This document shows, piece by piece, positions 1 to 5,157 of a DNA stretch of 5,458 nt (the stretch's first letter is position 1; every line of letters starts with the position of its first letter). The stretch is from an uncultured Eubacteriales bacterium. GTDB lineage: Bacteria; Bacillota_A; Clostridia; Oscillospirales; Oscillospiraceae. The notes below the pieces were generated by a model, which worked only from the letters and a program-made list of their open reading frames with translations, was not told the origin of the DNA and did no database searches. The stretch spans positions 1 to 5,458 of the forward strand of contig CATJRT010000070.1 in assembly GCA_949742895.1 (NCBI GenBank). The letters are read 5' to 3'. The position numbers were made by a program, and so were the translations under genes.

Positions 1-1041
1 AGGATGCGCCGGTGCAAAAATTGCGGGCGGCTGTTCACGGTGACGGGTCACGGCGGGACGGAGTACTGTGACCGTCCCGCCGATGAGAAGGGCCGCACCT
101 GCAAGGAGGTCGGCGCATTCCGGGTTTGGAAGAAAAGCAAGAGCACAGACGAGGCGTTCAAGGTGTTCCGGCGGGAGTACAAGAAGCGGTTCGCCTGGAT
201 CAAGGCGGGGCGGATCACCAAGGACGAGTTTTACGCCTGGAGCGAGAGGGCCAGGGAGAAGCGGGAGGAGTGCGACGCAGGGAAGCTCACACTTGAGGAA
301 TTTGGGGGGTGGCTGAAGACTGCCATTGTCACCGGCGCGGCAGGCGGCGTTGGTTATGCCTGCGCCAAGGTTCTGCTGGAATCGGGCGCGAAGGTGGCCG
401 CAGTAGACCTGAAACCAGAAAAAGCGGCGGCAGAGCTGTCCGCTTTGGGAACCGTAAAGGGCTATGCCCTGGACTTGTCCAATGTGGATGCCATTGTCCC
501 TGTGGTGGAGCAGATCCGGCGGGAGCTGAGCGAGGTGGACGTACTGGTGCAGTGTGCGGGGCTGATGGGCGGCAAGCCTGGCCTGGAAATCGGGCAGTCG
601 GATTGGGACAAAGTCCAGAACGTCAATGCCCGGGGCCTGTTCTTCATGATGCAGCAGGTGGTGGGCCAGTCCATGAAGGACCGGGGCGGCTCCATCGTCA
701 ACTTTGCGTCTATGGCGGGCATCCGGGGAATGCAGCCTCCCATGTGTTCGACGTTCTACGCCGCTTCCAAAGGAGCGGTGGTGGCGGTCACCATGCAGGC
801 CGCCGTGGAGTGGGCCGGCCTGGGCGTGCGGGTCAACTGCGTGGCCCCAGGCGGCATAGAGACGCCTGCTATGCGGGAGATGGGCTTCCCGCCCGAGGCG
901 GTGGAACCCATTCCTTTGAAAAAGCTCAGCCAACCCGAGGATGTGGCCAACTGTGTGGCCTTTCTCGCCAGCGATAAGGCTGCTACTATCACAGGACAGA
1001 CTATTGTCATCGGCGGAAGCGCGTCGGTGGTGGGGTATTGA
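1..1041 (+). CDS. DUF6076 C-terminus fused in frame to a short-chain dehydrogenase/reductase (5' partial hybrid ORF)
   Basis: The frame is open to the left edge (AGG precedes the first ATG at 4), so the true start is probably outside the window and M1 is likely internal. Counting from that ATG, residues 1-103 match the C-terminal part of DUF6076 proteins: a zinc-ribbon-like set of cysteines (C4, C7, C22, C33) with CKNCGRLF and EYCDR, then a basic, charged helical tail ending EEFGGWL. DUF6076 is a family of unknown function common in clostridial accessory DNA. From L104/K105 the chain becomes a full classical SDR of about 242 residues, ending at TGA 1039-1041. SDRs of this type normally begin M-K-T-x-I-V-T-G; here the expected ATG is CTG (313-315). 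No stop and no separate ribosome site of normal form separates the two parts. This is either a real fusion or a rearrangement scar, and the SDR may be translated only as part of the hybrid. Confidence 0.8.
   Translation, partial: RMRRCKNCGRLFTVTGHGGTEYCDRPADEKGRTCKEVGAFRVWKKSKSTDEAFKVFRREYKKRFAWIKAGRITKDEFYAWSERAREKREECDAGKLTLEEFGGWLKTAIVTGAAGGVGYACAKVLLESGAKVAAVDLKPEKAAAELSALGTVKGYALDLSNVDAIVPVVEQIRRELSEVDVLVQCAGLMGGKPGLEIGQSDWDKVQNVNARGLFFMMQQVVGQSMKDRGGSIVNFASMAGIRGMQPPMCSTFYAASKGAVVAVTMQAAVEWAGLGVRVNCVAPGGIETPAMREMGFPPEAVEPIPLKKLSQPEDVANCVAFLASDKAATITGQTIVIGGSASVVGY
313..1041 (+). other. SDR module of the hybrid ORF (probable NAD-dependent oxidoreductase)
   Basis: Seen in the hybrid numbering: the Rossmann dinucleotide motif TGAAGGVG at residues 110-117; an Asp at the end of the second strand (D135 in AAVDLKPE), which in classical SDRs usually favours NAD(H) over NADP(H); CAG in place of the usual NNAG; structural Asn N208 in NVNARG; catalytic Ser S236 in NFASMAG; and Y252-x-x-x-K256 in YAASKG. 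The C-terminal part has the usual GVRVNCVAPG and ITGQTIVIGG signatures. All tetrad residues are present, so the fold and chemistry (reversible oxidation of an alcohol to a ketone) look intact. The substrate cannot be told from sequence. Acyl-carrier reductases, sugar dehydrogenases and hydroxysteroid dehydrogenases share this architecture. A G-rich stretch (304-310) just before CTG 313 could act as a weak ribosome site for an internal start, but the spacing is poor. Confidence 0.85.
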
Positions 1042-1051
1042 CGAAAAAAGT

Positions 1052-1086
1052 GACAGGGGGCGATGGCATAGCCATCGCCTTCTGTT
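1052..1086. terminator. Long hairpin after the SDR, copy 1 of a duplicated hairpin
   Basis: The perfect core GGCGATGGC / GCCATCGCC (1059-1067 and 1071-1079) closes a 3-base loop, ATA. With G-U pairs the stem extends outward to 1052/1086, about 16 pairs, because the CAGGG on the left faces TTCTG on the right. It starts about 10 bases after the SDR stop. On the plus strand the tail is TTTGCATTG, a poor U-run. On the minus strand the stem is followed by CACTTTTTT, a much better terminator tail, although no minus-strand gene ends here. It may still stop read-through from the SDR into the polymerase unit. Confidence 0.7.
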
Positions 1087-1125
1087 TGCATTGTCCGCAT
1101 GGTTATCTGCTTTGCCAAAATTATT

Positions 1126-1155
1126 GGAACGAATCTTCTATCGAACGCATGGACA
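1126..1155. promoter_or_regulatory. Tandem LexA (SOS) box-like sites upstream of the Y-family polymerase
   Basis: Two sites resemble the Gram-positive LexA consensus CGAAC-RNRY-GTTYC. Site 1 (1126-1139) has GAAC-GAAT-CTTC: seven of the eight GAAC...GTTC positions match and the spacer fits RNRY. Site 2 (1142-1155) has CGAAC-GCAT-GGAC: a perfect left half and RNRY spacer, with a degenerate right half. Their starts are 16 bases apart, and site 2 covers the -35 hexamer, where a repressor would block polymerase. LexA control is known for many Y-family polymerase genes. That these particular sites bind LexA is an inference. Confidence 0.5.
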
Positions 1156-1178
1156 AGTCCGGAGAAATAGTTTATAAT
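1150..1178 (+). promoter_or_regulatory. Sigma-A-type promoter of the polymerase/YolD operon
   Basis: The -35 TGGACA (1150-1155, five of six consensus bases) and the -10 TATAAT (1173-1178, perfect) are separated by 17 bases. Transcription would start near 1185, leaving a leader of roughly 35 bases before the ATG at 1220. This is the best promoter in the window and fits a gene that is strong when derepressed. The -35 lies inside the second LexA-like site. Confidence 0.75.
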
Positions 1179-1219
1179 AGCAGCAGCTCACGGAGGACAG
1201 CGGAGGAGGTGCGCAAGGC

Positions 1220-2743
1220 ATGAAGGACAGGATCTATCTGGCCGTGGATCTCAAGAGCTTTTACGCCAGCGTGGAATGCATCGAACGCGGCCTCGATCCG
1301 CTGACCACCAATCTGGTGGTGGCGGACAAGGGCCGCACGGAAAAGACCATCTGCCTTGCTGTGTCCCCCTCGCTGAAGGCCTATGGCATCCCCGGACGGG
1401 CACGGTTGTTTGAAGTGGTGCAGAGGGTGGCCGAAGTCAATGCCTGGCGGCGGCAAAAAGCGCCGGGACAGCAGTTCACCGGCGCGTCCAGCCATGACCC
1501 GGAGGTGCAAGCAAACCCTGCATTGGCCCTGGAGTATGTGGTGGCCCCGCCCCGGATGGCCCACTATGTCAAATGGAGCACAGACATTTACAACATATAT
1601 CTGAAGTATGTGGCCCCAGGCGACATACACGTATATTCCGTGGACGAGGTGCTCATAGATGTCACCAACTATCTGCCCACCTACAAGCTCACCCTGCGGG
1701 AGCTTGCCCGGAAGATCGTACTGGATGTGCTGAAAACCACCGGCATCACCGCCACGGCGGGCATCGGCACGAACCTGTATTTGGCAAAGGTAGCCATGGA
1801 TATCTGGGCCAAGCATACGCAGCCAGACGAAAACGGCGTGCGCATCGCGGAGCTGGATGAGTGGAGCTACAGAAGGCTGCTGTGGGACCACCGGCCCCTC
1901 ACCGACTTTTGGCGGGTGGGCCGGGGGTACGCCAAAAAGCTGGAGGCCCAGGGCCTGTTTACCATGGGAGACATTGCCCGGTGCTCCATCGGAAAGCCCT
2001 CCGACTACTACAATGAGGAATTGCTCTACAAAATGTTCGGCGTCAACGCCGAGCTGCTCATCGACCACGCATGGGGATATGAGCCGTGTACTATGGCGGA
2101 CGTCAAGGCGTATAAGCCTGCCGCCAACAGCATGGGTTCCGGCCAGGTGCTCACCAGCCCCTACGAATATGACAAGGCCCGGATGGTGGTCTGGGAGATG
2201 GCGGACCAGCTTGCCCTGGATCTGGTGGGCCAGCGGCTTGTAACAAATCAGCTCACTCTCACTGTTGGCTATGACATCGACAACCTGCGCGACCCGGAGC
2301 GGCGGAAACGCTACAAAGGAGCTGTGTCCACCGACCGCTATGGCAGGCAGATCCCCAAGCACGCCCATGGCACTGCCAATCTGGAGAAGTATACCGCATC
2401 CTCCAAGCAAATTGCCGGGGCGATCCTTGCGCTGTTCGACCGCATCGTGGACAAAAACCTGCTGATACGGCGGATGTACCTCACAGCCACCCGGGTAACA
2501 GCGGAAGATGAGGTCCCCCAAGAATCCGTCATGGAGCAGTTGGATCTGTTCACGGATTTCGAGGCCGTCCAGGCAGAACAGGAAGCCAAAAAGGCGGAGC
2601 TGGCCCGTGAGAAAAAGCTCCAGGAGACCATGCTGGGCATCAAAAGCAAGTACGGCAAGAATGCGATTCTGAAGGGGACAAACCTGGTAAAGGGCGCCAC
2701 CGCCGCGGAGCGCAACGGAAAGATAGGGGGACATCGTGCATAA
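1220..2743 (+). CDS. Y-family (UmuC/DinB-like) translesion DNA polymerase
   Basis: A 507-residue error-prone polymerase of the kind carried by Gram-positive plasmids, prophages and ICEs (relatives: UvrX, YqjW). The N-terminal motif VDLKSFYASVE supplies metal ligand D10 and the probable steric-gate Y15. YSVDEVLID (from Y139) supplies the catalytic pair D142-E143. TAGIGTNLYLAKVAMD matches the palm/thumb region of the family. The chain is longer than DinB because of family-typical insertions, mainly around residues 75-130. QLDLF at 440-444 matches the bacterial sliding-clamp binding motif and would bring the enzyme to DnaN at stalled forks. The C-terminus (KYGKNAILKGTNLVKG, then ATAAERNGKIGGHRA) is typical of the UvrX/YqjW group. 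GGAGGAGGT at 1202-1210 lies nine bases before ATG 1220 and fixes the start. All catalytic residues are present, so it should be active. It is the first gene of an operon with the YolD-like gene. Confidence 0.93.
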   Translation: MKDRIYLAVDLKSFYASVECIERGLDPLTTNLVVADKGRTEKTICLAVSPSLKAYGIPGRARLFEVVQRVAEVNAWRRQKAPGQQFTGASSHDPEVQANPALALEYVVAPPRMAHYVKWSTDIYNIYLKYVAPGDIHVYSVDEVLIDVTNYLPTYKLTLRELARKIVLDVLKTTGITATAGIGTNLYLAKVAMDIWAKHTQPDENGVRIAELDEWSYRRLLWDHRPLTDFWRVGRGYAKKLEAQGLFTMGDIARCSIGKPSDYYNEELLYKMFGVNAELLIDHAWGYEPCTMADVKAYKPAANSMGSGQVLTSPYEYDKARMVVWEMADQLALDLVGQRLVTNQLTLTVGYDIDNLRDPERRKRYKGAVSTDRYGRQIPKHAHGTANLEKYTASSKQIAGAILALFDRIVDKNLLIRRMYLTATRVTAEDEVPQESVMEQLDLFTDFEAVQAEQEAKKAELAREKKLQETMLGIKSKYGKNAILKGTNLVKGATAAERNGKIGGHRA

Positions 2744-3132
2744 TGGGTGTTTATGATGATATCATCGGCCTGCCTCACCCCACATCAGCGAAGCACCCCC
2801 GTATGCCCATGGCTGATCGGGCGGCGCAGTTTTCGCCCTTCGCCGCGCTGGTGGGCCATGGTGCCGCGATCCAGGAGACCGCCCGTCTCACTGACCAGAA
2901 AATCGAACTGACCGAGGACGAAAAGGTGGTACTGGACGAAAAGCTGAGGCTGCTGGCTGACACGGGTAGGGAGGCTGTGTTCACCTATTTCCTGCCGGAC
3001 GAAAGAAAAAGCGGCGGGGCCTATGTCACAGTCTCTGCCAGTCTAAAGAAGATAGACCCACTAAAGCATCGTATCATCCTTACAGATGGCACGGTCATCC
3101 CCATTGAGGATATCCTGGATATCGAAAGCTGA
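2743..3132 (+). CDS. YolD-like protein, partner of the Y-family polymerase
   Basis: A 129-residue protein matching the YolD-like family (Pfam PF08863). The diagnostic N-terminal stretch is present: YDDIIGLPHPTS, then HPRMPMADRAAQFSPFAAL at about residues 19-37. It is followed by an acidic helix (ELTEDEKVVLDEKLRLLA) and a C-terminal beta-rich segment ending in GTVIPIEDILDIES. The family is encoded next to UvrX/YqjW polymerases in Bacillus and has been predicted to stand in for UmuD in Gram-positive bacteria; its biochemical role is not established. Its ATG shares one base with the polymerase stop (TAATG at 2741-2745), and AGGGGG at 2725-2730 is a usable ribosome site, so the two are very likely translationally coupled. 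No transmembrane segment or signal peptide is visible. The length is close to that usual for the family. Confidence 0.88.
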   Translation: MGVYDDIIGLPHPTSAKHPRMPMADRAAQFSPFAALVGHGAAIQETARLTDQKIELTEDEKVVLDEKLRLLADTGREAVFTYFLPDERKSGGAYVTVSASLKKIDPLKHRIILTDGTVIPIEDILDIES

Positions 3133-3149
3133 CCGCTGCTGTGCTGGGA

Positions 3150-3178
3150 TTGCTTTTCCCAATATCTTTGAGTATACT
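3150..3178 (+). promoter_or_regulatory. Weak candidate promoter for the DUF4317 gene
   Basis: TTGCTT (3150-3155) and TATACT (3173-3178, five of six bases) are 17 bases apart in the 108-base gap after the YolD-like gene. The -35 is poor, and the mRNA leader would be about 55 bases. The A/T-rich TATATAAA at 3221-3228 has no matching -35. The DUF4317 gene could equally be read from the polymerase operon, since no clear terminator precedes it. Confidence 0.3.
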
Positions 3179-3240
3179 CGGAACAGTTATTTCAATCATA
3201 CGGCCCTGCCGTGTGAAATCTATATAAATGCGAGGTCACT

Positions 3241-4374
3241 ATGAATCAGAAAGAGATCAGCGAGCTACGCCGCCGCTTCCGCCCGGAAAAGAACGCTATC
3301 AGCCGGATCTACGGCTGTTATGTCGGCAGCAACAATGAAATCATTTCCTACCTGGACGAACCTCTGGGGATGATGGTTTTGGAGGAGGCTGAGAAATACC
3401 TCGGCCTGCTGAAAAAGACCTTTTCCGGCACCCTGGGAAAAAACCTGATTGATATCGTATTTTCCACCCAACAGGTGGCGGACAGCGATGAACACCGGCT
3501 ACTCACGGCCCTGCGGGATTCCGGGCTGAAGGACGGCGAAGTGCGGCAGGAATTCTATCAAAAAGTCATCGACGTCCTGGACATGGAGGACAGCAATTAT
3601 CTGATTCTGCTGGCCCATGACGTCTATGACGTACCCTACCGTGGCAAGGATGATGAAACCCAAGCGGATGCCTCCGAGCAGGTGTTTTCCTACATCGTCT
3701 GCTGCGTATGTCCAGTGAAGGACGGCAAGCTGGAGCTGGGCTACTGCGCGGGAGAGAACGAGTTCCACAACTGTGCGCCCAGCCAGATCGTCGCCCCGCC
3801 GGAGCTGGGCTTCCTGTTCCCGGCCTTTGACGACCGGGCCGCGAATATCTATAACGCCCTGGCCTACGCCCGCAAGCCGGACGAGCTGCATCAGGAATTC
3901 CTGGCCGCCGTTTTCCACACCGAGCCGCCCATGTCCCCCTGCGAGCAGCGGGAGGCGTTCCAGTCAGCCATCAGTGAAGCGATGGAGGGGGCCTGCGGCC
4001 TGGAGGTGGTCCAGGCCGTCCACGAACAGCTGAGCCAGCGCATCGAGCAGCACAAGGAAAGCAAAGACCCGGAGCCGCTGGAGATCACCGCCAGCGATGT
4101 GGCGGATATCCTCCGGGACTGTGGGGCGGATGAGATCCAGACAGCCGCTTTCTGCGAAAAGTGCGGAGAGCGGTTCGGCAAAGGGGCGGCGCTCAGCCCC
4201 GCTAACCTCATTGACGCCAAGCGGTTCGAGGTCAAGACCACCGACGTCACGATCTCCATCGCCCCGGAACACAGCTATCTGGTGGAGACGCGGGTCATTG
4301 ACGGAAAGAAGTATCTCCTTATCCCGGCGGGTGAAGATCTGGAGGTCAACGGAATGCCCGTTGATTGGACATAA
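3241..4374 (+). CDS. DUF4317 domain-containing protein
   Basis: A 377-residue cytoplasmic protein that I recognise as the DUF4317 family (Pfam PF14199) of Clostridia. Characteristic parts are the start MNQKEISELRRRFRPEKNAI, with YGCYVGSNNEI following, the HDVYDVPYRG region (about 128-137), SYIVCCVCPVKDGKLEL (about 148-164), and a central PPELGFLFPAFDDRAANIYN block. The C-terminal third has KTTDVTISIAPE and ends in GKKYLLIPAGEDLEVNG. FCEKCGERFG near residue 304 holds a single CxxC pair (C305, C308), too little to claim a zinc site. There are no signal peptide or membrane segments. The function of the family is unknown. Its place just after an SOS polymerase cassette suggests shared cargo rather than a proven partnership. 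GAGGT at 3232-3236 precedes the ATG by four bases, which is short but acceptable. It converges on the minus-strand gene beyond the 4395-4421 hairpin. Confidence 0.9.
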   Translation: MNQKEISELRRRFRPEKNAISRIYGCYVGSNNEIISYLDEPLGMMVLEEAEKYLGLLKKTFSGTLGKNLIDIVFSTQQVADSDEHRLLTALRDSGLKDGEVRQEFYQKVIDVLDMEDSNYLILLAHDVYDVPYRGKDDETQADASEQVFSYIVCCVCPVKDGKLELGYCAGENEFHNCAPSQIVAPPELGFLFPAFDDRAANIYNALAYARKPDELHQEFLAAVFHTEPPMSPCEQREAFQSAISEAMEGACGLEVVQAVHEQLSQRIEQHKESKDPEPLEITASDVADILRDCGADEIQTAAFCEKCGERFGKGAALSPANLIDAKRFEVKTTDVTISIAPEHSYLVETRVIDGKKYLLIPAGEDLEVNGMPVDWT

Positions 4375-4380
4375 CCGTGG

Positions 4381-4433
4381 CAGACAAAAAACAAGGGGCG
4401 ATGGCTATTTGCCATCGCCCCCATTTGCGTTGT
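4381..4433. terminator. Intrinsic terminator hairpin between convergent genes, copy 2 of a duplicated hairpin
   Basis: A perfect 11-base stem GGGGCGATGGC / GCCATCGCCCC (4395-4405 and 4411-4421) closes the loop TATTT. On the minus strand it begins 12 bases after the stop of the 148-residue gene and is followed by TTGTTTTTTGTC (complement of 4382-4394), a good U-run. It is therefore a convincing terminator for that gene. In the plus direction it lies about 20 bases after the DUF4317 stop, but its tail is only CATTTGCGTTGTTT, so termination there is probably weaker. The core GGCGATGGC and the adjoining TTTGCRTTGT are shared with the hairpin at 1052-1094. Confidence 0.8.
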
Positions 4434-4880
4434 TTAACCGTCCAAAGCCCTCCCCTGACGGTAGCACTCCGCCAGATAGTCCTGGGACTGGTAGTAAAAT
4501 GCGGCGTTGCAGTCGCAAAGCCGCTCGTCGATCCAGGAGGCGTAGACCTCCATTAGCGTTTTTACCACATCATCATCCCCGTACACATCCTTCACCAGCC
4601 TTGCGTATACCTTTCCCGCAGTCCACACATCCGGTATGGCGTAGCATACTTTGTTCACAGTGTCGTAAACGCCCAGTTCCAGGCTGGACCGTTCCGCAGC
4701 GTCCTCGGCTACCTTTGCAATCGACTCACGGTGGAGCACATCAGCGTGGTCATAAATGATCCACACCCCTGTTTCATTGAGGTCGGCTGCGACATCTCCA
4801 CGCTTTGCGTGAAGCATCCGCCTCAACTGTTCAATGAGAGAACAGGTAAAAAACGGTGCGCTGTCATTTTTTCTGCCCAT
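4434..4880 (-). CDS. Hypothetical protein, 148 residues, unknown function
   Basis: I do not recognise a named family. The protein looks real: it is soluble, helix-rich and acidic, with a balanced composition and aromatic-rich C-terminal motifs. IPDVWTAGKVYARLVKDVYG (about residues 82-101) is followed by TLMEVYASWIDERLCDCNAAFYYQS and DYLAECYRQGRALDG at the end. The N-terminus (MGRKNDSAPFFTCSLIEQL, then RRMLHAKRGDVA) is plausible but less constrained. There is no signal peptide or membrane helix. The start at 4880 has GAGGT only a few bases upstream on the minus strand, rather close. A more distant AGAG-type site near 4893-4900 or an in-frame start at M22 are alternatives. A terminator lies 12 bases after the stop, which supports expression from the minus strand. 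Similar short proteins occur as filler genes in clostridial mobile elements, but I cannot assign this one. Confidence 0.65.
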   Translation of the reverse strand: MGRKNDSAPFFTCSLIEQLRRMLHAKRGDVAADLNETGVWIIYDHADVLHRESIAKVAEDAAERSSLELGVYDTVNKVCYAIPDVWTAGKVYARLVKDVYGDDDVVKTLMEVYASWIDERLCDCNAAFYYQSQDYLAECYRQGRALDG

Positions 4881-4883
4881 TTA

Positions 4884-5131
4884 CCTCATGCTTCTCTTTA
4901 ATTTCAGTTCAGTCAAGGCCCCCCATAAAATCTCCCATTGGTCCACTTATCGACATTATAGCCTACTTACATTCGCTGCACAACTGGATTTATATCCGCC
5001 GGTTCACCAATTCCCGCACGATCTCATCTCCCAGCAGCCCGCCGGTGCGGTAGATGTTCTGGAAAAGAAGCTGACGGGGTAGGAACCTATCACGCTCCTG
5101 CCCTGTCGGATTCTTTTCACAGTTTAAGTCT
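4884..5131. other. Gene-poor, apparently decayed tract
   Basis: About 250 bases without a convincing intact gene on either strand. The first part (4884-4983) is A/T-richer and carries the probable minus-strand promoter. The second part (about 4990-5130) returns to coding-like composition but has only short frames. The clearest reads on the minus strand and ends in LVNRRI-stop at 4990. I see no tRNA, riboswitch or CRISPR-like structure here. Confidence 0.5.
4955..4983 (-). promoter_or_regulatory. Candidate promoter for the minus-strand hypothetical gene
   Basis: Read on the minus strand, a perfect TATAAT lies at 4960-4955 and TTGTGC at 4983-4978, with 17 bases between them. The -35 keeps only TTG. 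The resulting leader to the start at 4880 would be about 65-70 bases. It is in the right place and orientation, and it is the only good -10 in this gap. Confidence 0.45.
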
Positions 5132-5157
5132 GATGACCTGCTCATACAGCAGGACAT
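4990..5157 (-). pseudogene. Possible C-terminal gene remnant on the minus strand
   Basis: A 55-codon minus-strand frame starting at an ATG at 5157 and ending TAA at 4992-4990. Its first 15 residues (MSCCMSRSSDLNCEK) look non-coding. The rest, GQERDRFLPRQ followed by LLFQNIYRTGGLLGDEIVRE and LVNRRI, looks like the helical end of a real protein, with GC-biased third positions like those of the neighbouring genes. No ribosome site precedes the ATG, and it overlaps the start region of the plus-strand DUF6809-like frame. The best reading is the leftover 3' end of a minus-strand gene whose front has been lost. I cannot name the family, and chance remains possible. Confidence 0.25.

Noticed and set aside
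309..977. A 222-codon plus-strand frame overlapping the SDR
   Set aside because: It is an Arg/Gly/Cys-rich shadow translation in another frame, while the SDR frame carries every expected catalytic motif.
1052..1086. A CRISPR-like repeat from the recurring GGCGATGGC palindrome
   Set aside because: Only two copies exist, 3.3 kb apart, with no regular spacers.
1041..1220. A riboswitch or tRNA in the gap before the polymerase gene
   Set aside because: Apart from the hairpin, operator-like sites and promoter, no cloverleaf or conserved aptamer motif could be seen, and the leader after the promoter is only about 35 bases.
1172..2734. A 520-codon minus-strand open frame antisense to the polymerase gene
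   Set aside because: It is a GC-rich shadow of a strongly supported gene. Its translation has no family motifs, no ribosome site, and an ATG placed at the 3' end of the real gene.
4097..4759. A 220-codon plus-strand frame spanning the DUF4317 end and the hairpin
   Set aside because: It crosses a terminator, has a Ser/Arg/Pro-rich low-complexity translation, and is antisense to the better minus-strand gene.
4834..5082. An 82-codon plus-strand frame near the decayed tract
   Set aside because: It has no ribosome site, and it starts inside the opposite-strand gene and covers that gene's likely promoter; the hydrophobic look comes from shadow codons.
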